DNA of 64,000 bases from Theobroma cacao (GCF_000208745.1 NC_030857.1:14790113-14854112), one strand, 5' to 3'. Shown: positions 26,701 to 39,001, counted from the first letter of the stretch. Translations and numbers: made by a program. The notes: generated by a model from the letters alone, not told the origin.

Positions 26701-27037
26701 AGTGATATAAATAACTTTGTTTCAGATAGCAGTTAGTGCTGGGGCAGTGGAAGAGTTTGCCAGGCTGATCGTATCAGGGGCTTGCCGGGGCGATGCTTAT
26801 GTGAAGTACCCCAGTTGGCATGACACTTTCCTCCTCTATAGGGCCTTTGCACCCAATGTACTTAACTGGATGCTTCGACTTCTCCTCTCAGTTCACGGTA
26901 CAAGGAGAACTTCCATGATGGGTGTTGGGAGACAGCTACCCGTAGACGCTGCCAGATACGTATCAGAGAGTACCTCTCCTATGAAGCTTCCTACTGGTCC
27001 CATAACTTTCTCCCAGCCGCAGCAGAAGATGGAGTAG
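23714..27037 (+). CDS. HSD5: HSD5-like 11-beta-hydroxysteroid dehydrogenase-like SDR
   Basis: Six exons: 23714-23902, 24220-24412, 24766-24851, 25008-25139, 25642-25806 and 26726-27037, all in phase, giving 358 residues. An N-terminal hydrophobic stretch with a PPASM proline pair (about residues 14-35) looks like a membrane or lipid-droplet anchor. The NAD(P)-binding motif TGASSGIGE (about 55-63) is followed by the Rossmann fold. The catalytic serine lies in MNASVENW and the YxxxK pair in LYAAAKAAL. The usual NNAG motif is replaced by HLVNAVSLGH, as I remember from this subfamily. The protein likely acts as an NADP-dependent oxidoreductase on a sterol-like substrate; the substrate is unknown. 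The start at 23714 was preferred over an in-frame ATG at 23552 because family members begin MDLxxSxLN. The tail is shorter than the proline-repeat tail I recall in Arabidopsis HSD5 (At4g10020). Confidence 0.9.
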
Positions 27038-27690
27038 CTGCATGCATATCTTGCATCTTTTAGAACTTTCTTGCCTTTTTGTTTGTACGGATAATTTGTT
27101 CATTACTTTTGGATTTCGAATTATTGGCACATGTTTGATAAGAATAAGTGTTCTGTTCAGGAACTTGGCCAGTAATCAAGCAGAATAATGTAAACTAATA
27201 GAGCTCTTAAGCCCCCTTCAGAATAGATAATTGATTCCTTATCCTCATTCAATTCAAATTAAGTATACTTTAATGCATAAAGCAGCAATGTTTGTACATG
27301 TGAAGCCACTTTCAGATGGGAAGCTTCTCCCTGGACCCTTGCATATATAACCTCTTCTTGGTCACAGGAGCACCAAGTTGTAGCAACCCAAGTAAACCCT
27401 TCTTTCTTCTAGAAATTCGTTCTCGCCTTTTTTTAGTTGTCTACTTGGTAATGGATATGGTTTACTTTTGACTTTCAACCTTCCGGGACATTGAATTTGA
27501 AAAGTAAGTGGGGTTCCTAATTTGCAACTTGTGTAGTAAGGAAATATAGACTTTGGGTTTGGACTATTTTCTCCGGAACGTGCCATGCTCGTGAGCTCGG
27601 TTGACCTTAATGATTTGTTCTCTGCTTGCTCCTTTTTCGATGAAATCTACTATGGGTTTGTTTCAAGGTTATATTAAATTTATGAAGAGA
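27038..27690. other. Spacer downstream of the HSD5-like gene
   Basis: This contains the 3' untranslated region of the HSD5-like gene and then sequence without recognisable coding potential. Confidence 0.4.
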
Positions 27691-27699
27691 TGAAAGAAA

Positions 27700-28130
27700 T
27701 AACATATAATATTTAAAATATTCTTCAACTATTTAAAAAATTTTAAAATTAATTTTTTTTTTACTTAGATCTAATTTTTATACTTTTATTTTAAACACAT
27801 AAACTCTTAATATTAATGATTAACTAACGGTTATTCATTAAAATATTACTTATCATTTTATATCACATGACGTTAATGTGACATAATAATATGACATTCT
27901 GTTGTAATATGATGATATGATTATATTTTATTTTTCATGTCAACTATTGTGTCGGTAATATATAAATATAAAATGATAAAAAAATATTTTAATAAATAAT
28001 AATTAAATAACTGTTAGTCATAATTAATAAAAAAAATGAAAATTTATTCTTTTGAATAATTTAGAAAGCTTGATCAAATATAATAAGAAAATAATAATTT
28101 ATTTAAATGTTTTAAATAGTTTAAAACTTC
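27700..28130. mobile_element. MITE-like element with long inverted arms (family 3, copy 1)
   Basis: The left arm (with 'gattaactaacggttattc', 'attaaaatatta', 'tatcattttatatcacatg') matches the reverse complement of the right arm ('gactaacagttattt', 'attaaaatattt', 'tatcattttatat'). The centre has 'catgacgttaatgtgacat'. The edges are approximate and no target duplication was fixed. 28131-28541 is unique-looking sequence without a gene. Confidence 0.45.
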
Positions 28131-28541
28131 AAACCAGAAACTAATAAAGGCATCAATACTTCAAAGTCTGGTTGACTACGTGCCAACCGGCATTCATCTT
28201 GGTAAAAGGCAGGTCGGCCAAAAGGGGTGCTGCTTAAATTACCAAGTCCATTGGTATCTAGTCAAAGGTTTCAGAGTCAAATGATGAATTGCGGTTTCAT
28301 ATTGTTTAATGAACGGTACAACGCCCAGTCACCCAATCCACTCAAAGGTGGGCCTTGTCTCTCAAGTTCCAAGTACAGTAGAAAACTTGTCTAAAACTAA
28401 ATGCAGTAGCCGTTGCTTTAGGAGCAACTGAGCAGTTCTTAATTGTGTTACACATTCTAAATTTCTAAATATGTACAAACAATTATCTGCATGATTGCAC
28501 CATTCATGGAAGCTGCATGCATGTTTCTAATCATGTCTTGT

Positions 28542-29003
28542 CTAGAGATAATCTTCAACGGAAATGCTCAAGGCCTCCCCTTCTTTTCCCACACTTCCTT
28601 CCCACGAGCCGCTGCTATCGTTTTCCCACGACTCTGTCTCCATCCCCACGATCACACCACTGTTTTCGCTTGCCTTGGTTTCATTGCTGATCACGATCAT
28701 CTGCGCATCCACCGCCATGCCGGCATCCGATGCAGCTTTCTGTACAGACTTGGGAGACATGTTAACATTGAGGTTCGGAGGTACCATGGAAGGAAAGTTG
28801 AGACCATTCAACGAAGAGGGTCGACGCAGACAATAGTGAGCAATGTCATGTGCAATGGCAGCACCCTCCGGGGTTGAATAAGAGCCTAACCAGAGGCGTT
28901 CCTGGGTGCCTGGAACTCGGATTTCGGACACCCATTTCCCCCATCTTCGACGACGCACGCCCTTGTATTTCCTGCTGCTTTCCTCTACTGCAGCAGCACT
29001 CAT
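28542..29003 (-). CDS. DREB-subfamily AP2/ERF transcription factor, ERF020-like
   Basis: This is a single-exon gene of 153 residues. The AP2 DNA-binding domain covers residues 13-70: YKGVRRRRWGKWVSEIR, then RLWLGSYSTPEGAAIAHD and a final LNFP. Valine in KWVSEIR marks the DREB branch rather than the ERF branch, which has alanine there. DREB proteins bind DRE/CRT (A/GCCGAC) elements in stress promoters. The tail contains AASDAGMAVDAQ and ends in an acidic SISVEDYL, possibly an activation segment; no EAR repressor motif is seen. The start at 29003 was chosen over an in-frame ATG at 29156 because a TATA box lies between them and the extension is hydrophobic and unlike family members. The short length matches ERF020 (At1g71520) as I remember it. 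Confidence 0.9.
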   Translation of the reverse strand: MSAAAVEESSRKYKGVRRRRWGKWVSEIRVPGTQERLWLGSYSTPEGAAIAHDIAHYCLRRPSSLNGLNFPSMVPPNLNVNMSPKSVQKAASDAGMAVDAQMIVISNETKASENSGVIVGMETESWENDSSGSWEGSVGKEGEALSISVEDYL

Positions 29004-29098
29004 TGTTTTTTCCAAAGCACACGAAACACAAGAGAGAGAAGAAGCAATAGAGCAAAATGTGGAGCCACGGTTGAAGACGGGGGATGGAAAGTAGAGGC

Positions 29099-29104
29099 TA
29101 TATA
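29099..29104 (-). promoter_or_regulatory. TATA box of the AP2/ERF gene
   Basis: On the minus strand TATATAG in 'cctatatagcc' lies 96 bases before the start codon, the usual spacing for a short leader. Confidence 0.55.
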
Positions 29105-30810
29105 GGTTGAAGAAACAGAAAGTCAGAGGCAATGAAAAGGGATAACTCTTAACCATTCAGGTATATGGGAGTCAAAGATTAAACAAGGTCAAAGAAGAGT
29201 GGTCGGTGGGTGCCTTTTGTGCTGGCCAGAAGCAAGTTGGGCTGGAAATTTGCAAAACGGGGCAAACCCATAAGAGAGAGTCGTGTGGCTTGCGTTGCCT
29301 TTGTTGGGTCTCTTCCATCAGAATAAACGTGTCCAGGAAAGGATAGCCTTTTTTAAGCAAGTTTGCATAATACATGACGCCATCATTTCAATAATCCCAT
29401 GTGGGAATTGTCTAATCACAATAAACAAATCATATATATGGGTCGTCCTACTCCTAACACCAAACTCCTAACTCCCAACTCCCATGTAATATAAAACCTG
29501 TCATTTTTTCTGGACTGTGGTGGTATGCAGCCCTGCCCCTTTCTTCATCGTCCTCCACCACTTCATTGAACAAAAGGTTTATAAAGATTAACTTGCACAA
29601 CAGTAGTGGTGCAAGACAGTATAACTCAAGAAGCAGAAACTCCTTCATTGTTTGACCTGCCTAATATAAAAAGAAACCAAATCGTTATGGTTGAAATGGG
29701 ATCAGACAAAACAGAAGGGGAAGACTCAATCAATCAATGTTCCCTGCACAAGCAGAATTACTTCCAAGGAACATGACAGGTTCATCCCACCACAACCAGA
29801 AATGCATCCTTCCTGTGACACTTGAAACTTACAATAAATAATTAAGTACATTTCACTTACATCTCTCATCATTTTAATCTTTTCACACGATATTTTATAA
29901 TTTTTTTAAAATTAATATAATATTTTAATAAAAAAATTAACAATCTAATCTCTTATTAGAACAGAAGTTCTCCATAAGGGTTTAATTGAGAAAAAAATTT
30001 TAAAAAAAAATCATGAAAAGGGCTGTCAACAGGTAATTAAGATATTTGTTATTTTTTAATTACTTTAACTTGAACCCTATTATTTAATAAGGTACACGAA
30101 CCCAATAAATACCTAATTAAAATTTTCAATTGTCATCCACCCATATCCTAATATCTAAAACACTCCCCCCATTAAATACTTATATTTGTTAAATATCTTA
30201 TTAAAATAAATTTAAAATTATTTTTAATTATATTATTAATGAAAATTAAATTAATATATGAAAGTTAGTTAATAAAAAGAATAAATTAAAGTTTAAAATC
30301 TTATTTATAACAATTAATGAATTTTAGTAAGTATTGCACTATTTTAAAAAAAATAATAATATGCATAAAATTAAATTTAATATTAAAAAATATTATTTAT
30401 AATCGAATTTAGATCATGGGTATTTTAAGACCACTACCCTAGCCTTACAAGAATCCGTTATAAAATACTCTAATATTATTTAATCAGATTAAATAATAAA
30501 AAATACCCTATCATAAGGCATCCACTAACATTCCTAAGAGCAGAAAATCAATATCCGTTCCATTTGTACAAATACAAGAGCACATCAACTTTGAAATTAA
30601 CTTTTGCAGACAAAGAGAAGTTGAAAATTACTAGTCATATTTTGTAGTAGTTTTTGCTTCTCCGATGGTTTGACGCACTAAAATCAAAGCTTCACGTTCA
30701 ACATCCTCAAAGGCCAAGCTTGGTTCAACACGCAAGCAAATCTTTCTTTACCCCGAAATGTCTTTTCCCTTTTTTTTTCCCAAGTCAGCAAAATAAATGA
30801 GATATTACTT
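29105..30810. other. Intergenic, AT-rich, no gene seen
   Basis: This includes the upstream region of the AP2/ERF gene. Around 29860-30000, 'caatctaatctcttattagaac' and neighbouring sequence resemble 32965-32995 ('caatttaatctcttatgagaac'), so a dispersed repeat is present in both places. The rest is AT-rich without recognisable coding sequence. Confidence 0.4.
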
Positions 30811-30970
30811 AAAATTAACAAAAACGATTAATTAAGGACTCAATTGAAAAGTTATGAGAAAAATCAGAAATTGAGGTTTAAATTTTGTTGTAAAAATTAA
30901 CAAAGAGGATTAATTAAGGACTCAATTGAAAAGTTATGAGAAAAATCAGAAATTGAAGTTTAAATTTGAT
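30811..30970. repeat. 81-bp tandem duplication
   Basis: Two adjacent copies share 'gattaattaaggactcaatt' followed by 'gaaaagttatgagaaaaatc' and then 'agaaattga'. They differ at only a few bases. Confidence 0.85.
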
Positions 30971-30991
30971 AAAAAGATGGTATCTGTTTGG

Positions 30992-31682
30992 TGTTATGAG
31001 TTCACGTTTTCAACTCAAAAAACGTATTTGTTAGATAGAAGAAAACCCATATTTATATATTTATTGATATGATAGTGCAACATCCTTGTTGCAATGGCTT
31101 TTTAAAGAAGGATCCTTACATTGGTTAGGGTCTATCTCGAATGACTTTTGTATCTTTAATGTGATTGTATAATGTTCTCGCTGTAATGGCTCTTTACCCA
31201 TAAGGAGAGGGATCCTTGTGTCGTTGATGTGATTATGCAATGCCTTGTTGCAATAGTTGTTTACTTATAAAGGAGAGGGATCCTTACACTGGTTCGAGTC
31301 TACCTCGAACAACTCTCGTATCTCTCATGTGATTGTGTAATGCCCTCATTACAATGGCTTTTTACCCATAAAGGAGAGAGATTTTTGTATCTTTGATGTG
31401 ATTGTGTAATGCATTTGTTGCAATGACTCTTTACCCATAAAATGTTTATCTCAGACGATCCTTGTAATTTTGATATGATTGTGCAATACCCTGGTTGCAA
31501 TGGCTCTTTACAATGCCCTTGTTGCAATGGCTCTTTATCCATAAATGGTTTATTTTAAACAATCCTTGTATTTTTGATGTGATTGTGCAATGTCCTCGTT
31601 GCAATAGCTTTTTACCGATAAAGGATCTAATATCATTTATTATAAACTCACGTTTTTAACTTAAAAAGCACGTGTTAGATAT
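30992..31682. repeat. Degenerate 80-90-bp tandem array between direct repeats
   Basis: About seven imperfect units carry the recurring phrases 'gatgtgattgtgcaatg', 'ttgcaatggctctttaccc' and 'ataaaggagagggatcc'. The array (about 31070-31625) is flanked by two direct repeats of about 45 bases: 30992-31037 ('ttcacgttttcaactcaaaa', then 'gttagata') and 31636-31682 ('ctcacgtttttaacttaaaa', then 'gttagata'). The flanks could be short terminal repeats of a miniature retroelement. Coding potential is absent. Confidence 0.6.
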
Positions 31683-33149
31683 TTATAATATTATAGGCTC
31701 ATAACCTAATAAAACTCTACTTCTAGTTGCTTAATACAATTAACAAGAAATTTAAATAAAATAAGTATTCTATTCTTAAATAGAATATAGTTATTCTAAT
31801 TAAATATTACTTTTTAAAAGTATTAAAATAAAAATAAAAAAAATACTAATCTAAATAGAATAAAAAAAATAAATCTTAAATCAACTAAACTTAGTAAAAA
31901 CTAAATTTAATAAAATACAATCCTAAACGCTCCTACATCATAATCATTATTAATAATTTGAATTAAGTTTTTAAAAGTTACATAATTTAATTTTAAAAAG
32001 TTACTAAACCGTTATTATTTAATTATGAATTATTATAATTACTATATAAATATAAATATAAATATACAAAGAAATTAAAAAATGTTTTTTTTATTTAAAA
32101 GTATGAAGAAGGAGTCAAGAGGAGTTAAGTTGGTTGACTAGACTAATTCTGGATGTGTGAAAACATTGAAGGCAGCAAAAAGTGTGGCTTTGTTTTTTTT
32201 TGTGTGTGAATAGCCTCCCCTCTTTACCCTGCCTCGCTCTTTGTTCAATAATTGAAGTCATTTTTGACATGGTTTCTTATTTTGGAAGGATTTTACGGTA
32301 GGGAAAAAGGAAAGAGAGGGTGAGAGAGAAAAGAAAAGAAAGAAGAAAATTAATTTTAATAGGGTTATGAACTTTTGGACTTTGGAAAATTAAAAGAAGA
32401 AAAGAAAAGATAATTTTGGGTTTAAATATAGTTTAGGACTTGGGAGATTATTTTGATAAAAAAGACTTTTGATTTTACTTACTTTTTTATTTTTAAAAAA
32501 TAAGCCAAGTCTAATTCGAACTCAAGCTTACGTTTTAGAAGCTCCATCAAGCTCAAGTCTAAATTTTAGAGGTTTTAACGAGATTGGTCCAACTCATCTC
32601 ATGAACACCTCTACTTGATTGTATCAATAATAATAAATTTATTGTTGTTGTTATTGTAATTAATTATCACATCGAAAAAGATCAGTTGATTCTTTCGTGT
32701 ATGTCACTTTTTCTTTCAATTAATGTCAACAAATCTAACCAAAGTTGAAACATGATAATTGATCAGCATTTTGACGTAGTAGAATTAGCATCTCATTAGC
32801 AAATTTTTCAATTATTAGTTATAAAAATTTATTTAATTAAAAATAAAAAAATATAAATACTTAATTGAACAAAATAAAAAAATAAAAAATTATTTAAATT
32901 TTTTTGAATAATTCAAGAGTTTTTTAAAATATTGCGTCAAAATATTTTGTAATTTTATGAGACAAATTTAACAATTTAATCTCTTATGAGAACAAAATTT
33001 ACTCACAAAGTGATAATCGAAAATAATATACATATTTATAAAGTGCTAGTTAAGAAAAAAATCGTAAAATACCATTCGAAAAAAATTGAAATCACAAAAA
33101 ATATAAGTTAAATTTATTGTTAAAAAAGCATAATTTTAGGATAATTTAA
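31683..33149. other. Intergenic, AT-rich, repeat remnants only
   Basis: No gene is recognised. 32820-32960 carries 'gaataattcaagagtttttt', similar to the ends at 47240-47275 and 52840-52880, so it may be a single arm of the family 3 MITE-like repeats. Confidence 0.4.
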
Positions 33150-33560
33150 AAGGAAAAAAAGTGAACATTGAACTTTAAACTTGAGAACTTGTGTAATCGT
33201 ATCTTAATCGTGTCATGTAAACATAAAATATTGACAATTATATACGTAAACATGAATACAACACGATTAATTAATCGTATCAAGATCTTAACTACATATA
33301 TGAATACGTTTAATAAACATGTAATACGATACGGCACCGTTAATATATTTATTAAACGTGTCGGATTAAATTTTATACGATATAACACGATTAAAATTCA
33401 TACGATTTATAACCTGTTAACACAATTGATTGATTAATGCACAATTAATACTATTAAAATAAGACACGATTTACTCACTTCTTAATCATATCAACATAAT
33501 TAATACATAAAACACTATTAATATAAATCTAAACCGATTTAAATTCGTGACATGTACAAA
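33150..33560. repeat. Dispersed 'ACACGATTAATTAA' family, copy 2
   Basis: This has the same phrase order as 22390-22660: 'acacgattaattaatcgtat', 'acgtttaataaacatgt', 'gttaatatatttattaaacg' and 'aaattttatacgatataac'. The spelling here seems least decayed of the three copies. Short open frames on both strands are by-products of the repeat. Confidence 0.65.
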
Positions 33561-35059
33561 AGTCTATTGGATTTGAAAGATTTTAGAGATTGTAACTCGA
33601 CTCTGTTTATGGCGGTGGGCTTAGATGTCTTCAACTTTGGCTTCTCCAGCAAAGAATTCCACGCCATGAGATGAGTCTAACTTGTTGATGTTATTATGTG
33701 GTTGAAGACTTGAGATGGATTTGATTTGGATAGTTAGGATTATTATATGTATATTTCCACCGCTCTGACTGCTTGACTCAGCCTTGATGACCTGCTCATT
33801 ATGTCTAAATCCTTGACTGCTTGAATTACCCCTGAGCTGGTCAAGTCCGTGCAAAGATTCCTCATAGAGGGATTAATGGGTTTTTCTGTCCAACATGTGT
33901 CATGCGTGGATTGGAAGTGAAATCATGCTTCTCCAATCTTGAAATATTACATATGAAGAATGGCACCAAATACCTATTTGGTAGCATGATTCTTTTGATG
34001 AAAAATATATAAATAAATCATATAAATTTTTATCAATTTTATCCACTGAAAACTATCAAAGTACAAATCTCTATGTATACACCATAACGGATCTTCATAA
34101 ATTCTCAATATAAGATTGAAGGTGTCATATTAATCTCTTCCCATTGAGGCCTTTAAGTCCAAATCAAACCTAATAGAAGTTGCACAAAATTATTAAGATC
34201 ACACCAACAGATGTAGGATTCTAATGATATTAATCACGTTAACCCAAAATATAAGTTCAAGTCTCTACATATAAAATATAACGGATTCTCACAAATTCTT
34301 AACAAGGGGCGTACCAATTATTATCCAGCCTTATTTGTTGTTTAACCGACTTCTTGCCTCGACTTCCATATATGAACAATAAGAAGAAGTAGTGAGGGTT
34401 ACACCTCAAATTCAGAAAAAGCAAGACGAAACTTAGAATTAGAAGAAAAAATGTATATTGTCATTCACTTTGAATATATAGTTTAGTGGTAAATCTAACC
34501 TATAGATTAATCTATACCAATAGATTTGCTTACTGGGATAAAGTATCACTTGACTGGCAATATCAAACTTAATCAGAAACATTACTAATAGTATATATGG
34601 ATAAAGAAAAAGAAACTAACTTAGCCAAACTTTTTTCCAACCAAACGCAGTATTAGAGAATCCAATTCAGGCTTCAGTCGGCAATTTTGCATATCAATGT
34701 TGGTTTCCCCCAACCGATTTGAGGCTGAAGTGGGCAATTTTGCATTAAGACTGTCATTGTTGCTTCATTAATGCTAGTATCTGCCACTGGTTTGTGTTGT
34801 TTTCATCTTCTTTCTGCTTGTAGTATTTTTCTTCTATGGACGTGTTTTCCTGTTTAGTGTTGGTCAACATATTTGAACGTGTGCGCTCACAGATACACGT
34901 GAATACACAACCTACCATTTCTGGTCATCATCAAGGCTTCCACTGTTTGGAGTCGTTTCCACATATATAAATATATATATATATATGTAATGGGCTGCCA
35001 TTCTCCTGTTCAGCCCTTTCATTGGTGGTGTTATTGCTGTTTGTTGCCAAATATATCTT
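33561..35059. other. Intergenic, no gene recognised
   Basis: A pair of related segments about 180 bases apart ('ctctatgtatacaccataac' near 34071 and 'ctctacatataaaatataac' near 34252, each followed by 'ggat' and 'cacaaattct' or 'cataaattct') suggests an old direct repeat. A short AT run is at 34970-34986. No other structure was seen. Confidence 0.35.
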
Positions 35060-35650
35060 ATAATTTTATATATGTCACGAATATGATAAGTTGATACGAA
35101 ATTAATCAGATTTATATTAAAAGTAATCGTATTTCATATTTTACTCGTGTCAAAAATTTACGTATTTTAAATTTGTCAAATCAATTTAATTTGTTTAGAA
35201 ACTGTTTAACACATCATTAATTAATTGTGTATATCCACATAACTTATCTACCTAACTCATTTAAGGTACGATTATTTTTATGATGATGATAGTGGATTTT
35301 ATTATGTTTGATGTATACTATTATTTTATTATAATTATTTTTATAAATTATTTATTTTAAATTTAAATAATAAAATTATACTTCATTTCATTTGTAATTG
35401 TACATATTTTAATTTAATCATATTAATCAATTAAATTGTTTATAAATCATGTCGTGTTATATAAAATTTAACTAACTTGTTTAATATACATGTGAAGTGT
35501 GTCATGTTGTGTTACATATTTAATAAACCTATCCATTTTCGTATTTAAAATTTTCACACGTTTAATTAATTGTGTAGTGTTCGTATTTATCCCGTATAAT
35601 TATTAATCTTTTATATTTACACGACATGGTTAAGAAGTGCGAGCATGAAT
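35060..35650. repeat. Dispersed 'ACACGATTAATTAA' family, copy 3, inverted
   Basis: Reverse-complemented, it repeats the phrase order of the copies at 22220 and 33150, for example 'cacacgtttaattaattgtg' and 'ttaataaacctatccatttt'. Its opposite orientation to copy 2, only 1.5 kb away, makes a large imperfect inverted pair. Confidence 0.55.
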
Positions 35651-36013
35651 TGCGAAATCAAACAAACATTAACAAATAAAATTAAAGGAGATGAGTTGGC
35701 ATCTCAGCTTATAACATCTATTCGTAGCTTCAGGGACTAAATCCTTTATTATTGTATAGACATCAGATAAACCAGAAGGCAGATAACACAAGATGCAGTT
35801 AAACACAACCTTTTAAGGCTGTTGGCTTCATGGGAATTGGAATTTTGTTGTACATATTAATTAGGAATTATCAACAATCAATGTCGTCAAATTTCGAGGC
35901 AAATATACAACAGTCCATGAAATATCCAGAGAATTCAAGTGATTATACATGACAAAGTAGTGAGAATAGGACGAGAAGATATACCTCATGTGAATGAAAT
36001 GGTACTTGTAATT

Positions 36014-38462
36014 CTAGTTGAAGGCATTTGAAGCAGCATATATGAAGTCCAAGAAGCCAGTTCCCTTCAAAAGACCTTTACCGGTTAGGAGCTCGAAATC
36101 CAGCAACAGCAGGAAACCGATGATAGCTGCCTTCCCATTTATAATTTCGTTCTTTCCCGTGAAACCAAACCCCTCTGAGTTCTCATCAACTACCATTCTC
36201 ACCTAAAGAATATTATATGCAAAAATATATCTAACAAGTCAATTTCATGCTTCTACCATATCTGAATGTTTTTTTGCTTTGAAAAATAACAGCAATGTAG
36301 TTACCTCATCCACATTGACATCAGTAGCCGTTACACCAGGTTGAGCTCTCCCACTAAAGACAATCTCTGCAGCCGCATCAGCTTTTGCACTGCCCCTCAT
36401 GCTGATTAAAATATTTTCTTCATCTGTTTTTACAGGGTAGATATACAGTGTCCTCAAAGCAGGTGTAAGGACTCGCAGCACTGGGTTTTTTGGATACCAT
36501 TCCTTGATGGCTCCAGTCCGAAGATCAAATGTGCTATCAGTTGTTGGACAAACTATACAGCCATCCTGTAAGAAAAACGAATAATATAATTAGACATTTT
36601 GCTTTCCATCATTCTAGATATCACAAATGGAAGCAGGCTGCAAATTACAGAGAACAATAGCCTCATGTACAAATTCATAAAAGTTTCTAATGTTCCTTAG
36701 CAGGTAAAAATATCTGATTGGTATTTACAATAGCTAAAACTGTGTATATGAAATGAAAGCAATTAAAATAAAAACCAGAACCGTTCACATAAAACAATAC
36801 CTGCAAGGTATTTGATTATTAGATAATTTTTGCATGTCAGATATGAAGTGACAGACCTTGGAAGTGCAATATTATAGGTTGATGATTTCGGGGCTTGACA
36901 ACTCAAAGGTTCCATATAAAAAGTCCAAGTTGACATCAATACAGGTATTCTATCCGATGAAAGAATCGGATTCTTGTAAGACCTGGACAGGGTCAATGCC
37001 TATCATTGTCATAAATTCTTACATGATCCATGAAGACATAAAGCAAGTATAACGCCTCAAAATTCAAGATGATAATCACCATCAAATTGCTTAGCTAAGT
37101 AGGGAAGATGAAAAAATGATCTAGGGAAGACAGGAAGGAGGAAATTAGAGAATGGTAAAATTAAAACTTTCTACTTGTTCTTAGAAACAGCACGAAAGAA
37201 AAAGTTCAAATTCTTTGTCATTATATAACTTCTCATGTTGTCTCAAATTTTCCTCTTCTAATGTCCAACCTGATTCGCCAAGAACAATGTATCCAACTTG
37301 GAAAGATGACACTGTGTACAAAGAGAAGTACTTTTATCCTCCCACTTCTCTGTCCAAGCAAGCAACAGAGAAGCATTATTGCCACTCCCTCTTCTGTCCT
37401 CTCAGATTTCCCTCTAGACAGTTTTGGTGTTTCATCTTGTCTTGGCTTCTGGACAATACAATTTACTGAATAATCAAGCCCACTACCAGTGATTCAGTGA
37501 TCACCAACAGGAGACAAAAGGAATGCACTTTGGATTGGCTTTGTCCGCCATATCAGCAACGATTGTCTCAGCCAGACAACAGATTTTCTTTCAATACCAA
37601 AAGTTGTTGAGTTTATTGTAAACTACCTTCAATTATAAATGATTTAGACAATGTGGAAGACATATGGGCATTGCATAGCAGAGCATAAAACTGATGACAC
37701 ACAATTCTCAATTCTCCTAAAGACCTTCTTCACCAGAGGGTAGTGTTAGAACTTACATATAAAAAGTTAGGATCTTTACTAGTAGCTTAAATTTTGAGAT
37801 AATTTGTTCACTAACTATCTCCTGAAAATGAGTAGAGATCTTGTGCTGGAATCCCCTAAATCTCACCCCTTTCTATTAACTTTTCAACCCAATCTCTGTT
37901 GCCCATTCACACAGATGTTATGTGCAATGCTCTTATAATACTTGAATTCCACACGACTGAACCTGACACTTCAATTCCAATGAACTTACTTCCAGTTCTT
38001 AGAGGCATGCAATGGCAGAGTAAATGAGAAAAAAAGAACCTGGGTGAGCTTGGCGTTTAGCAAGCCTTCAGTGTAAGCTCCTTCAGCAGGCGAACGATTC
38101 TCAATAGCGAAAATCTCATCCTTATACCAAAGCAACAGTATTGTCTCCCCGTCTTGAATGATCACGCGCCGCTCTCCCTTCGGCAGCGCTGCAAGCGGCA
38201 CCACCGGCACCCAGTTCTCACCACCACCACCGCCCGACGCCGCTGATTCTTCACTCACAGAAGACACTTCTGTCGCTTTGCACGTGATTATGCTGCTGCT
38301 ACTACATTGTTTACGGGCGAAACGGTAGCCAAGAGAAAGAGGGTTGTTGGGGCGGAGGAGAATTGGGCGTGGCGATGGGAGATTGCGGGGGCGGCGGCTG
38401 CCGCGGAGAGCGGGGGTAGGGGTGGGGATGAAATGGTAATTAGGGTGGAAAGCTGTGGACAT
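36014..38462 (-). CDS. PSB33: PSB33/LIL8, Rieske-like and LHC-like thylakoid protein
   Basis: Three exons: 38462-38040, 36565-36305 and 36202-36014, in phase, giving 290 residues; I remember Arabidopsis PSB33 (At1g71500) as about 287. Residues 1-65 are a Ser/Pro/Arg-rich chloroplast transit peptide. A Rieske-type fold covers about 82-225, but the iron-sulphur ligands are missing: the first CxH box reads ENRSPAEG and the second (CxxH) reads CPTTDSTFD, with Cys but no His. The C-terminus has a light-harvesting-like helix: NEIINGKAAIIGFLLLL (246-262), keeping the E..NG...G pattern. PSB33 is known to support photosystem II and light-harvesting organisation in thylakoids. The gene faces away from the transposon cluster to its right, and 38463-38990 is its upstream region. 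Confidence 0.92.
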
Positions 38463-39001
38463 GGCGAGAGGAGAGAATAGGCGAGGGAGAGAGTGAGGGG
38501 GTTTGCATGGCCACAGAAAGAGTGAATGGATAAACTAACTTCTGGAGTAGCAAATGGGCAGTATGGTTTGTGTAGGTCTTGTGTCCACAATTTTCTTTTT
38601 CTCATTTTTTTGTGAATCCAATTACCCATTTTCATTTTTTTTTAATTTCCTTTTCACTATTTGTTACTCTTTCTTCTTCCTTCTAATTTCAATTTCAAGA
38701 ATTTTTTGTACTAAATTTTAAGTAAATAAATATATAGTTTAAGATTTAATGTGTGATGTAAACGTTTGATTTTGCTTGTAGTAACCTAATCATTTCTAGG
38801 TCTAATGCTGTCTTTTTATATAGTTTTTGATTTTTTTTTTTGGAAGAAGGTGTATTTCATTCATTCACCAATAACTTAGTTACAATGTAAGAGAAACAAT
38901 GGACATTCCAAGTACATAAATTAACCCATTCCCACATTTATTCCTACTACATGGAGGTCAAGCCTCGTTAAAAACCTTCTCATCTCGTTTTTTCTTTTTT
39001 T

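Noticed and set aside
29004..29156. Longer N-terminus for the AP2/ERF protein
   Set aside because: The extension spans the TATA box and is hydrophobic; family members begin just before the AP2 domain.
31281..31300. 'ggttcgagtc' as a tRNA B-box
   Set aside because: No cloverleaf could be drawn around it, and it is one unit of the tandem array.
33146..33437. Frames of 80-89 codons on both strands
   Set aside because: They arise from the repetitive ACACGATTAATTAA sequence.
36305..36565. Functional 2Fe-2S Rieske centre in PSB33
   Set aside because: The His ligands and the first Cys are absent from both boxes.
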